A stretch of 64,000 nt of DNA from Owenia fusiformis (lineage: Eukaryota; Annelida; Polychaeta; Sabellida; Oweniidae). Position 1 is the first letter of the stretch; every line of letters begins with the position of its first letter. Shown here piece after piece: positions 45,330 through 57,281 of the stretch. The stretch lies in NCBI GenBank assembly GCA_903813345.2, contig CAIIXF020000001.1, positions 27,825,915 to 27,889,914 of the forward strand. The letters run 5' to 3'. The notes beneath the pieces were generated by a model. The model was given only the letters and a program-made list of their open reading frames with translations, did no database searches and was not told the DNA's origin. Both the position numbers and the translations under genes were made by a program.

Positions 45330-47190
45330 AATTGATATGTGTCCTGATATGTGTCTAATTTGATTGGATGAGATTAAATTTGACCAATTATGCTACTTGC
45401 TTTATCACAGACCGAATGTAAACTTAATGCCAACCGGGACATATCATTTTGAAGCGGCAATGTAACTGCATGTCTTCATAGGGAGCAAATCATGCGAGGG
45501 GCGTGGTTTATATAATTTGGTCTGAAAAGTTCAACATTACTTTTGATTGGTCATAAGTATTTATATTCGATGAATTAGAAACAGTCAGAGGGTATATCAT
45601 ACGTGAAATCAAGGATTTGTAAAAAGAAATGCGCATAATGCATACCAGTATTTATATTTTTTCATTTTATGAACAATCTCTTTGATAATCAATGCCGTAA
45701 ATACGTCAGAGAAGTTTTGCTTTGATAAATCTCGTTTTTTCAGGAGCATCACATGATCATTACTTACAATGTGACAGTCACTGTATACCTTCTTTTATTA
45801 AAGTAAAAATAAGAATAAAAAAATATATGTATATCAATTTCAATTATATGCAATTCAATCGGAGCCCTGATAAAGATTAACGCTTGACGTATATTTCGAA
45901 ATTTATTAATTTTCCTGTCCATATGGTCATTATGGTATATATATGGTCATCAGTAAAACGATCATCAGTATTGTCACCGAGACACCCAACTATTATGATG
46001 TTATAATAAAACGACACGATCATAATAAAGCTACATAGCGTTATTTCCAGGATATAACCTAATTAGATTAATAGTCTCAATAGAGACATCAAAATAGAAA
46101 ACACGCTATTTTTATATTCAACAACATCATTTTCTGAAACCTCAAATACTAAATTAAGGTTACACACTGGTGAAAAATATTTCAATGCTATATCATACTG
46201 GCAATGATTTGATGAGTGTTCAGCTTTAGGGTTAAATCATTTTGTGATATCAGACTTTTGAAAATGACTTTCTTCAGTATAATCTTGGATAAACATATCT
46301 TGGATTGATTGAATAACACCCTGTTACCTGTACTGGCATTTAAATGCATTTTTGATAGTAAGATAATTCACCAGATAACAGAAGAAAACATACAAAAAAT
46401 AAAAAAAAACTTCAATGACATTATGCTTCGTTCGTTGGAATAATAAATGTTAATAGCCTAGTTGCTTGTGCAGCATATGTCCTCTGAAGATTTCAAAGCT
46501 CTTGGAATTACAGTTTTCGGTGTTTACTCGATAACATTTAACAAAAAGTAGGACTGTCATTTTCAGGGAACTTTCTTGTGTTTAAAGTCAATGGCAGGTT
46601 TCATGATTGTCATCAATGGCCACACAAATTAACACTGTTATTGGTATCAAGTCATATCCACATTCGTTTCATGTACAGTATAACCATAGAGCCTATTTGA
46701 CCTGTAATCGCCATCTCCCAAGTTTGCCCGGTTCCCTAGAATTTTCTAATTTTGACGCAAAAATGACAAATTTTCTTTAAATATCGAATAATTGATTTTC
46801 TTTTGATTTCTGTAAGATATGAAAGAAAATTCAAAACTGAGAATGAATTATGGCATCAACATGAATTTTAGACCTTTCTCTACAACATGTGATGATATGA
46901 GCCAATTCACGTATGTATTAAGGAATATATAGCCTGTTGCAGCGGTTGGCCTTTTGGACCACCCTGTACATATACAGTATGCGCATGTTGTGTGGCAGTT
47001 ACTCTTGTATAGGGTTGAAAGATAAAGTTAAATTTTCATATGAATTTATTGTTGCGCCATTGAATGTGTCGTAACGTGATGAGCAGGCTTAAATGCAGAT
47101 CATCATTCTTAACGCCACTCGTCCTTTGAATTAAATTGTTGAATGATATCTGATCATCTCTGCGATGCTAATCGATCCTTAAGCGCAACA
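45330..47190. other. Intergenic, upstream of the GPCR gene; no gene seen
   Basis: AT-rich intergenic sequence; no exon, repeat unit or RNA gene was recognised. Confidence 0.45.
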
Positions 47191-47194
47191 CCAA

Positions 47195-47212
47195 TCCTAT
47201 ATATATGATAAA
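47195..47212 (+). promoter_or_regulatory. Candidate TATA box of the GPCR gene
   Basis: CCTATATATATGATAAAAA lies about 100 bp before the GPCR start codon. The spacing would give a 5' UTR of about 70 nt. TATA-like strings are frequent in this composition, so this is only a candidate. Confidence 0.35.
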
Positions 47213-47300
47213 AACCTCGACAAACTTGCGACAAGAACCATTCTGGAGGAACTAGGTTTCAAAACAGGGAACTTCGGCAGTGAAGTAGCGCAATCGTAAT

Positions 47301-50300
47301 ATGGATGTTGTTGAGGACTTTCATATAAAAATCAACTCAAATGAGACGATCGGTGACGGGAAAGAAGATGCCGTTGCTCATTTTACAGACTCGAGTGTAT
47401 TCTTATGGGCCACGATGTTGACGTATGGAGCGTTTTCACTTGTTGGAACGTTAGGTAACTGAACCGTTTATTTTTCATTCAGATCCTCGTCAAATCTTTT
47501 TTGTTTTCTGTATGATCAAAACTGAGAAGAAATGTGTTAACCGAAATTCTCGGAAAGAAAACTAGAATGTAAGATTGCTTGCATTATCTTCATGTAATTC
47601 CCACTGGAATTTTTTAACGTAAACAGTATAAATATAGAATTCTCAGTTTGTTAACTGCGTTTGTATCAGCATTCAGCAATGAGTGTTGTCAAGAACCTTT
47701 GAAAACCTATTATGATAACACCAAAATAAATCATTCCGACATTACTCTTGACAATTTAATACACTTATTAAGAGAAAGATGGAGAGCTCCGATTCTATTG
47801 TATTTCATGAATAAATCCATTTCGAAGGTTGCAAAGTTGAGGGCTTTTACATTACATTCTGCAAATTTTTCAAGTATTTGGCTTTCTATTGGTGGCCATT
47901 TTGAATTTTCTCGAAAATCATTTTACCGCATTTAGACCAATATAACTAGCAACCACTTTGTAGAATGATCCATTTCAGAGATTGCTCTTGTTATAAGAAG
48001 ACTTTCTGATCTGAGAATATTTAGGAATTGAAATTAAAGGCTTTCCCCCATGAAAATCTAAATATGATAGGCAAAAGATTGGGGCATAAGTATCTTACCC
48101 GTAGCCAACTTAATTTACCAAGAGGGGGAGCTTTTTTATAGTATTGGCTAAAATATCATGCGAAAGGTGTTCGGAATGGTGAAAACTGCATGATTTTGAA
48201 AGAACTTCCAGTCAGGCGACGGACCTTATCAGTGCCGTTATTTTCACGTATCAGACCACGATGTTTTCTAACGAACCATATTCAATAATTCAATGATACG
48301 TCTAATGTTCCAGCTCTGAAGGTTCATTAGATGTCTTGTAGTGAAACCTCCCTTGAGCCGAGTTTACGTCACACGCTAAACTATATCTAGTAGCCATAGT
48401 GTCAATTGGAACATAACAGACGTTGATATTCCCATTGGAATAACGAAAATCGATGGAGCTGAATCAATAAGAATTTAAAGTTTTGGATGTTTTTTAAATG
48501 TGATTGACTGTTGAAAAAACATTGAATTAACAAAATCCTATTTATCATATACAAGACATTAACATATAAAATAATGTCACTACCTGACATACCAACCACA
48601 ATCCACAAAAAATTTGGAGACAAAAATGTCACCACTTCTTATAGTTAAATAAAAAAGCTATTATCTTTCAATTTTTAACATAAACTACTGTTTTAGGTAA
48701 CCTGGTCGTAATTGTTGTAGTAGCAGCCAACAAGCCCTTACATACTATGAGCCAGTTCCTGATAACACAGCTGGCCATTGGTGACCTGATCACTCTTCTA
48801 TTTTGCATGCCCTTCTCTGTCACGTCTGCTTATTTGTTTAAGGTAAAGGTAACATAATACTAAAGTAATATGCAATTAGAAAATGAAACGTATGACATAA
48901 ATACTGAAATCTAGACAGTTTTCGCAGCTTTCTTGATGAAGTGTATAGAATTCTAAACAAAGAATATTCATCTCCTTTCTTGCAACGGAGCAATCTAGCT
49001 ATGAACACAAATCATGGTAATACATGATCTGAAATCTATAAAAATCGTATCATTTACTCACATAAAGATACTGAAGAAGAAATGCGAGGATCAACCGTTT
49101 AACTGATCACTGATCAAGTTGCAGTTGAAGAGATGTTTATGTACACGTTGACAACACTCTTAAAAATGAATTACTTGAGTATTTCCCAAGTATAAAAATT
49201 ACTTAAAGTTAAATACTTAGTTTTACTTCATTTTACTTAGGTTTTACTTATATTGTCATTTTGAGTTTTTTAATTGCTTAATTATGTAAATGAGTATTAC
49301 AATTACTACAGTAAGTATTTCAATTTCTCTCCTTGCATTAGTAAATTCACCATAAATTCAGAGTGCCTGTGAAGTCATTTGAATTTTTTTAAATTAATAT
49401 AATATATATCATTGTTTTAAATTACTTATAATTACTTTGAATTACTTAAAAATTATTCAGTAGTTCAAGATTATTTAAGTAATTTTTTACTTAAAATGAG
49501 TAGTACAAGTTCTCAATATAAGGAAATCCAAGTAATATTTTTTAAGAGTGAAATGACCACGTGCAGTATGGCAAGTGATTTTAGACGGTCATATCTTTCA
49601 CCATGAGTACTTTCTGGGCATAAATACAGTGTTTTTTATTAAAACAAAATGTTTCGAAAAATTATGAATAGGGACCCCATCTCAACATTTTTTCAAAATA
49701 TTCAACCTATTTACTCAAAAGAGGATCTTCTTTTTCTGATTTTTATTGCATGAAAACATTATTCAGCAAGGGGTCTAAGACATGTTCAAAAATAGAATGG
49801 TATTGAAAGTCTAGTTTTGAAGATATTAATTTTCGATGACCAAAATTATGCTGAAAGCAATGGATAGCACGAGTTTTCCCTATGGGAAAATAACATGGGA
49901 TATGTGTTAATATTTCTTTTTAGAAAATAAGCCTAACATTTTTCAAAAGGTGCCACGGTGGGCCCTATTCCATAATTTTTCAGAGAGTTAGATTGATATT
50001 TTATTATCATGGGGACTTCACTTGAAAGAAAACATATTGTTTTAATAAAAGCCAAGTCTTATGACGTGCACGGACCTGGGGACAATTCGGGAAATACGGG
50101 CTGATTTCAGCTTTGAGCGTTAATCTCTGCCTTATTTAAAAAGCTAGCTATGTGTTTTATATCATTTTGAAGTATTTTTTATTCGCATTTCAGTGAAATT
50201 ATTTTTTCTTCAAAATTTTGATGGGATCCAACATATTTTTTAAGTTAAACATATCCCAAAATCGTCAAATACGCTGTAAGACGTAACACTTTACACTTAC

Positions 50301-53300
50301 AGGGCTCGTAGAAACTGGGATAACTTTTGAAATAATGATCAAAATCCCACTAAAATTTCACAATTTATTCAATGGAACATGTTCATTTATGAAATCACAA
50401 TTGCTTATGGCTACAGTTCAAATTATCATATATGAACGCTTTTAAAATTTTCAAAATTGTGTAAGGTTTTGAAGGCGAATGGGACGAGCAATAAGTTTAC
50501 CTTCATTTAACCTTCTAATTCAAGTCTGATTTGAAAGAAAAATTAACTGCACAATATTGTCATGGCGAAATTTACAAAACAATAACCAACCAGTTTGTTT
50601 ATTTTGCAAATAATATCAAAATAAGAGCTGGTTTTCGTGACTTGAAAAAATGTGACGCATCGATTTTCTACCACAAATTCCATATATATCAATTTTTACC
50701 AACGCCCCAAGTGGATTTCTTGACCGTTTTCCAAAATTCAAAAACATTTTAGAAATATTGTCCTCGAGATCTTGCTACCCTGTGAATTTTGTCATGATTA
50801 GATAAGGATAAAGTATTTTATTTTTAGGTTGACGTTGTAAGGCTGTTTGCGCCCTATGCTGCTCATTGTTTTGTCTTGGTTTTTTGACGCCATAATGTTA
50901 CGCTAATTGTCCCCAGTTTCGTGCGACGTGTAACTGTATTTATGGCCAGAAAGCACTCGTGGTGAAAGATATGACTGTCTAAAATCACTTGCCATACTGC
51001 ACGTGGTCTTTTGGTGAAACTAACCCACAACAATGTAATATAAAAAGAATCTACCTATATCTACCAGGGGTGTAACCAGCAATTGTCAAGGGGTGCGATT
51101 TTTTGACTTACATCACTGCTAGCAAAGCGAGCCCCAAAAAGGGGTATATGGGTTCACGCCCGGAAATTAAAAAAATCATTTTGTATATGACCTGCATTTC
51201 AAGAATTTCAAACTATGATTTGTAAATGTTTTTCAACAACTTTTTTCTTTTTTTTGTGGGGGTGGGGGAGGGGTCACCCCCTGAATACGTCCATGTTACC
51301 TACCGTCAATAAAATGCTGAGTTAGTATTCACATAATGTTAAGTTATAGCAGAGACTCAGAATGTTTGAATTTTATTCTAATCTGAAAACATTGTTATAC
51401 TACATTTTAGAGCTGGCCATTCGGTGAATTCATGTGTTATTTTGTGGCATTTGGAGGATGTATAGGTCCAAGCGTCTCAATTCTAACCCTGTTGGTGATG
51501 AGCTTTGAGAGGTGAGGCAAATAATATTTTTTATTAATTTATAAAATATGCCCTATATCGGATCACTGGAGATAAAATCAACAGAATGATTCCATTGTTA
51601 TTAGCGGTAAACAACCAAAACGCTGCTACATTTACTTCAGAGCGTTTCATTCACCTTTAACCGCTTCGGAGCTGAAAACTGGCGACAAACGAAGACCTAA
51701 CGATGACCGTAAGTATTCTTTCACTTGTTTCTCTTCATCTCATACGTTAAGGTGACATAGTACAGTATGTACCATTCGAAGACCAACACTTTAAGCTCAT
51801 TCACTCAACGTCTGGTGGTGAACTGATTGATCAGTGAACGAATGATGAATTGGGTTATGGTTATTGAATGGCAACAATTTAATTTCAACAAAACTTATGT
51901 GTTATATGATTGATTTAGTAAACCCAAACGACATTGTCTTTTGTTCTTTTCTACCAATTCTTTGGAGTGAAATGAAACATCTGTCTAAACCTCGTAAGAA
52001 CAAAATAACAAAAACAATGTACTTAGTTCTCAATAATATTGTAGTTGCTGGGAAAGCTAAGTTGATTTAGAACAAGTGTCTAAAAAATAAAATAAATACA
52101 CCCTCTCCCATTCTATATATATTTATACCCAAGATACTTTTTAGAGAGTTTCTATATGGCTGAATAAAGCTGATCTTAATAGATGTCACCCTTGTTTATT
52201 TTTGTATTGGTTGGGCCAGACTGCCATAGACAACCATGTTGAAAACTTGCAATAGCCACTTAATTTAATGATTGAGAAAATAGTATATTGGTTGAATCCG
52301 TCTGAAATGGTATACTATGGATTGACCATGTCAATGTATATATTGTGATTAGGCTCTTGAATACCAACAATGACAAATATATCTGTCACAAACAAAATCC
52401 ATTTGGAACCCAGAGCGACAGATATATCTGGCACATTTTTCACTAAAACTGCTCTAATTTTGGCAATTTTTATCCAATCTTCACAAATCATGTTATAAAA
52501 TGGGTCTATGTTTACTATTCTTATGAAATCAAAAATCAAACATTTTGTTTTTAAATGTAAATATCCAAAAATTGGCAAAAATGAAAGATCCTCTGGTTTC
52601 AAACCATTTTTAGAGGCTGGTATTCAAGAGGTTAAAATGTTGGTTGTCAAACGTTTAAACCACGATTCCAAAGAATTTTGATATTGCATCAATGGGGATT
52701 TGGCCAGAGTTGTTTTAGAAAAGTTGAAAAAGTCATGGGAAATGATTTAATATAATGACATAACTGTATTAATCAAAGTTATTATTGTAGAACATTTTTT
52801 TACTGAATTAAAATATGCTGGTAAAGAGGAGGAAAAGTAAGTCATTAAAGATCATTGTAAAGAGGAGACACGTGGCTTTATGGTGCATTGGGTGAAATCA
52901 ATGCTGTTATCACCGGTTTTGTGCTTTTCCGAGATAACAATCTGTTGCGTTTTTTATACGCACTGTATAAAAACAAAATACAGTGTCGGATGAGTTTTCT
53001 TAGAATGATTAATATAATTTTTCAAATGAAAAATTTTAGAAACGCTTTTTGCCACTTTATTATGATATTATTTCGAGATGAGTAGAGAAGAGTAAGATAT
53101 CGTACATTTCTCTCCTCAGTGTGAAATAGGTCCCTCTTTGTTTCTTGTGCCACTTTTTATGTGGAGCATTTCTGTATAGGCCCCTTAAATTGGTTGTATA
53201 CGTTAGATGGTGATGGTGTGTTTTTAGTTAAATTATGCGTTATTATATTGTATTTAACGAATCGAATGTATATCAAATTACACATTCCTTCTATATTCCA

Positions 53301-54201
53301 ATTATCATCGAAATACCAGACCCGGGTTTCTCGCCATTTTTCTTACTCTGGAGCGTTTTCCTGTTTGGATTCAGTGGTGAGACGCTCTGGTGTGAATGTA
53401 GCAGCGGTTTCGGTGCAGTGGGTTCCGGTTGTACACAGTGCTATCATAATGAATACTTTATATGAAAGATTGCACCAATCGCACCTCCTCTGGCTACGTC
53501 CATGTGACTGTCATGACCTTTTCTCCAGGTATCTGGCTGTAGTCTACCCGTTGAAGGCAAAATCGTTCTGGACTAAAGGCAAAGTTTGTTTGGCCTGTGC
53601 GTTTATCTACCTTGTGTCTTTTACGCGTGCCCTGATCCGGCCTATTTTGGTGAAGAACTATTCTATTGTCTACTCAGAAGACGACACGGGAAAAGGCAAG
53701 TGTAGCTCCACAGTTGGGTCCATAGAGCTTATCGTTTTCAATGCAATAGGTGGAGTTGGCTTCTACTGCATCCCTCTTTTGATCATCGGGTTTTGCTACG
53801 CGAAGATCCATACTGAAATACGAAAGAGCATCAAAATGGCTGCTGGCTCTGATGACATTATAAAAAAGAGGGAAAGGGCAACTAGAGTTGTGTTCGCTAT
53901 CATCATTCTATTTGGAGTTATGTGGCTCCCTATCTACATCGTTACTCTTATGTACGTCACTGATGATATCAAGGTTTTTGGCAAAGAGAATTGGTTCATC
54001 GTGTTTGTGTTTGTTGCGCGTATCTTAGAGTATGGGAATGGTGTCGTCAATCCTATATTCTATTCTCTCCTTAGTGATAAATTCCGGAAATGTCTGAGAA
54101 ATCCAGCGTGCTGTGCTCCAGGAGTAAAAGAAGGATTGTCGGAGACTTCAGCCTCCACTTCTAAAACTACATCGACTACAATCCTCGATGATAAGAAATA
54201 A
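47301..54201 (+). CDS. Class A (rhodopsin-like) G-protein-coupled receptor, peptide-receptor type, four exons
   Basis: Exons are 47301-47454, 48697-48842, 51411-51511 and 53529-54201: 1074 nt, 357 aa, phases 1, 0, 2, all GT-AG. The N-terminus is short, with a sequon (N14-E-T). TM1 has the GN motif across the first splice site; TM2 has LAIGD (D2.50). WPFGEFMC gives the ECL1 Trp and the TM3 Cys, paired with GKGKC in ECL2. The DRY box is ERY, split by the third intron (FER/YLAVVYPL). TM5 has P in PLLIIGF, TM6 has MWLP in place of CWxP, and TM7 has NPIFY followed by a basic helix 8 and two Cys for palmitoylation. The loop 3 KKRERATRVVF is typical of peptide receptors such as the neuromedin-U/TRH/ghrelin groups. 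The ligand cannot be named. TM4 (VCLACAFIYLVSF) lacks the usual Trp 4.50. The open frame upstream of 53529 is intronic. Confidence 0.92.
49153..49551. mobile_element. MITE with CACTCTTAAAAA inverted ends
   Basis: CACTCTTAAAAATGAATTAC on the left and, reversed, CACTCTTAAAAAATATTAC on the right. The interior is rich in AATTACTT/AAGTAATT. About 400 bp, no coding potential, in intron 2 of the GPCR gene. Confidence 0.75.
49554..51008. mobile_element. ~1.45-kb TIR element with ~78-bp ends
   Basis: GACCACGTGCAGTATGGCAA to CATAAATACAGT at the left is mirrored at 50930-51008 with a handful of mismatches. It starts only about 3 bp after the preceding MITE. No transposase motif was found in its short frames, so it is probably non-autonomous. 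A shorter relative is at 30894-31155. It lies in intron 2 of the GPCR gene. Confidence 0.8.
51512..53528. other. Intron 3 of the GPCR gene
   Basis: Intronic sequence with scattered open frames (for example 51864-52070, 52315-52602 and 53161-53528) that show no recognisable domain. The last is contiguous with exon 4 by chance. Decayed transposon sequence is possible but not demonstrated. Confidence 0.5.
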
Positions 54202-54504
54202 CAGGTCAAACGAGCACGATGAGCACAAGCCACTGACACAAACCCGTATATCATTTTGTATATAAATGAATTAAGGATGCACATCATGATAGAGGACACG
54301 CATAGGCTAGTAGATAAATGTGTTATATAGTGCAGAGACATATAAAGCAATTATATAAGAGTATAATTCGTATATATGCTTTCGTTAACACTCCGATTTT
54401 TTGTGATAGGGATATCGATAAAGTTCGATCCATGGTTAAGATGACATCGCACTTGAAAGATCTTCATAGATTATTTGCATAATATACAGTTGCCCCAGCT
54501 ATCG

Positions 54505-54510
54505 AATAAA
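54505..54510 (+). terminator. Candidate polyadenylation signal of the GPCR gene
   Basis: AATAAA about 300 bp past the GPCR stop codon, the first plus-strand canonical hexamer I noticed downstream. Confidence 0.35.
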
Positions 54511-55034
54511 TAGCATTCAAAGAATGAGTCATGGAAGACTCCATCATTATCATTGTTTTTGAAAATTGCAGAAATCAAATTTAAGGAATGATTCTATCGA
54601 AATTAGAATAATGGTCATAAGAAGAAAATATGTCATGATTATATATTAAAAGTGTTTGTTAATCGATCGAGGAGCCATCTTTATCACTTACCCCCACTTT
54701 ATTTACTTTACTTTCCATTTTATATCAATAGACCTATTGGCGCAAGATCAAAGATCTGTAAATACCTATTTTTCTTCTATCAAGAGAACACAGATGTAAA
54801 GATTAAAGATCAATACACATTTTTTTGTGTTTCATAACCTCCTTGTTTATGTCACACATCAGATATCTATTTTTGACGATAACTATAATTTTGAGAAATT
54901 GTGCAAAAAGGTCGCAGTTGCAATTATCAAAAATCCTGGAAATATGTTTCAAACATATCCAATCATTATATAGATACTACGTACAGTAGCTCTCACGATT
55001 TCAAACATAATCTCCCATGATCAACAATATCACC

Positions 55035-55550
55035 CCGGAATAGCCTGACAACGGTAAATTCAGATACCGTTGTCACAAATGGCGGACATAACCGTCGCTT
55101 CAATTAGATTTTCACGAACTGTATGTTTAATAGAGCACCTAGACTAAATTCCTTTGGAACAACAATCAATCAAAGTGCCTTAATACTCAATGTACAGTTA
55201 ATAATCTACCATCGAAAGAAAGTCTTTAATTTAACCGATCAAAATGAGATACAGTACGGGACAACGGACACTGTAATTACCACATGCCGTTGTCTTACTA
55301 AATTACTCTAATTCAGATTCCGTTGTCATTGACGATACCGAAGACGCTATATTGTGGCGACTCACGACCCAATTTCATCGAAAATGGGATTTCATATGAT
55401 ACATTATCACAAGAGCTTACTGCATGCACAGAATTAGTAACAATAAAATCCCATGAAATGAGGAGCAAGTGATTAAACAGTTGAAGCGACGGTTATGTCC
55501 GCCATTTGTGACAACGGTATCTGACTTTTACCGTAGTCAGGCTATTCCGG
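55035..55550. mobile_element. Foldback MITE with ~70-bp arms (full copy)
   Basis: CCGGAATAGCCTGACAACGG on the left and its reverse complement CTATTCCGG on the right. The arms include CACAAATGGCGGACATAAC then CGTCGCTTCAA. The right half is homologous to 28190-28424. The short internal open frame is not convincing as a gene. Confidence 0.85.
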
Positions 55551-55586
55551 AGTGAATATGCCATTATAATTTTATCAATTGTAGAC

Positions 55587-55680
55587 AAAGCATTAACATG
55601 CAAAATGTCACCACCAGCCATTTGTTACATACGCTGATCACCGAACGCCAAACACCAACCATCGAACACCGTCCACATGA
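55587..55680. repeat. Partial copy of the GTCACCACC dispersed repeat
   Basis: GCATTAACATGCAAAATGTC then ACCACC parallels the start of 10238-10757. It also ends in short A/C-rich repeats (CACCGAACGCCAAACACCAA). Confidence 0.55.
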
Positions 55681-55866
55681 AGAGACTAAAAGATGAATAC
55701 ATAATTGTAAAAATCTTTAGATTACCTCAAATAAAGTATGGATTCTTGGAGTTTTTAGAAAATAGACACGACAAGGAATGGTATGAGCGGAGCCAAAAAT
55801 ATGAAACAATTTTTGTTTAGGCTACTCGGTAGATCTGATAATACTATATCATTAAACAGTAAACAA

Positions 55867-55985
55867 TTGTTGACCGCTAATCAGCCAATCAGAATCGAGT
55901 ATTTAAGTTGAGGTACTAACAATACATATTGTTGATCGCTAATCAACCAATCAGAATCGAGTATTTCAGTTGAGGTACTAACAAA
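55867..55985. repeat. Two-copy 62-bp tandem duplication
   Basis: TTGTTGACCGCTAATCAGCC and TTGTTGATCGCTAATCAACC start 62 bp apart. Both continue through CAATCAGAATCGAGTATTT and GTTGAGGTACTAACAA. Confidence 0.85.
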
Positions 55986-56202
55986 ATATATAGGCCCACA
56001 TTTTACGAATATACAATATATAAAATATAGATAGCGTGTATGCTGGGGCAATTACTCAAGACACTCGTGTCAATTAATATCTCTCACTTCTATGCTATCA
56101 ACTTATTCAAGTGAGTACACCATTAGTACGTTTAATTAGCTTACCTAGATTACCACCTGTGATGTCCGAAACCCCCGCCTCTCCCTCTGTTTGACTAAGC
56201 TT

Positions 56203-57022
56203 GTATTCGCAAATGCAACTAACGCCTGTCGGCTACCGGATTAATCTACTATTTTATGGGTAACTCATTTAAATATAAATAGTACCTGCCACTATTCCAT
56301 TAAGATCTAAATCAGTTTGACATTAAATAGTAGGTTAATCCGGTAGCCGACAGGTGTTAGTTGCAATTAACGGTATGCACGACAGGTACTGTTCATATTT
56401 AAATGAGCTTAGCTTATACGACAGGTACTGTTCATATTTAAATGAGCTTAGCTTATACGACAGGTACTGTTCATATTTAAATGAGCTTAGCTTATATTCG
56501 CAAATGCAAATAACTGCAGCTGTCGGCTACTGTATGCGATTAACCTACTTTTTATGGCAAAATCATTTAAATATGAATGGAATATATAGTGGCAGGTACT
56601 AATTATATTTAAATGAGTTTCCCATAAAATAGTAGGTTAATCCGGTAGCCGAAAGTTGCATTCGCGAATACTAGCTTGTATTCGCGAATGCAACTTTCGG
56701 CTGTCTGCTTCCGGATTAATCTATTCTTTTTTATAAATTAACCCGTCAATTAGCGAATTAGCGAAGCAGTTACACGGCAGGTACTTTCATATTCAACTCA
56801 TTAACTATGAATAGTACATGTACCTGCCACTATTCCTTGCGACTTGCGGCAACCGGGTTGATTGCAGTTTGATGGCAAACTCATTTCATATGAATAGTAT
56901 CTGCTTGGAACCCGGTAGCTGATTCGCACATTCGCTTTTAATTTTGACGGGTTAATTTATGAAAATTCAATAGGTTAATCCGATAGCCGGCAGCCGAATG
57001 TTGCATTCGCGAATACAAGGTA
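56203..57022. repeat. Cluster of nested foldbacks with TATTCGC(A/G)AATGCAA ends
   Basis: GCTTGTATTCGCAAATGCAA, CGGCTACCGGATTAATCTAC and GGTACTxxTCATATTTAAATG blocks recur in both orientations across 820 bp. The left-most and right-most copies are inverted (TTGTATTCGC / GCGAATACAAG). Within it, 56381-56497 is a perfect triple repeat of a 39-bp unit starting GACAGGTACTGTTCATATTT. Confidence 0.8.
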
Positions 57023-57281
57023 AGACTAATTCCATCATTGGAATAAATGTAAATACTAGTTCAGGTATTTTATATAATAATTCTACCTAAGACACTTTTT
57101 AGAGTCAGTCCTTTTTGGAAAAGTATGCTCAATTAATTTGCAATTGAATTCAGCCTATGTCAAAATTTTAAAACAAGGCACAGCACGTGAACGAGATCAC
57201 ACCATCAAATAGGCAGACACTATGAACCAGGAGAACTGTTCTCCTATTATGTTTACAAATTTCAAGAACAAGAAAACAAGA

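Noticed and set aside
53161-53528. N-terminal extension of the last GPCR exon
   Set aside because: The acceptor CTTTTCTCCAG at 53518-53528 joins exon 3 in phase to complete the ERY motif; upstream codons are intronic read-through.
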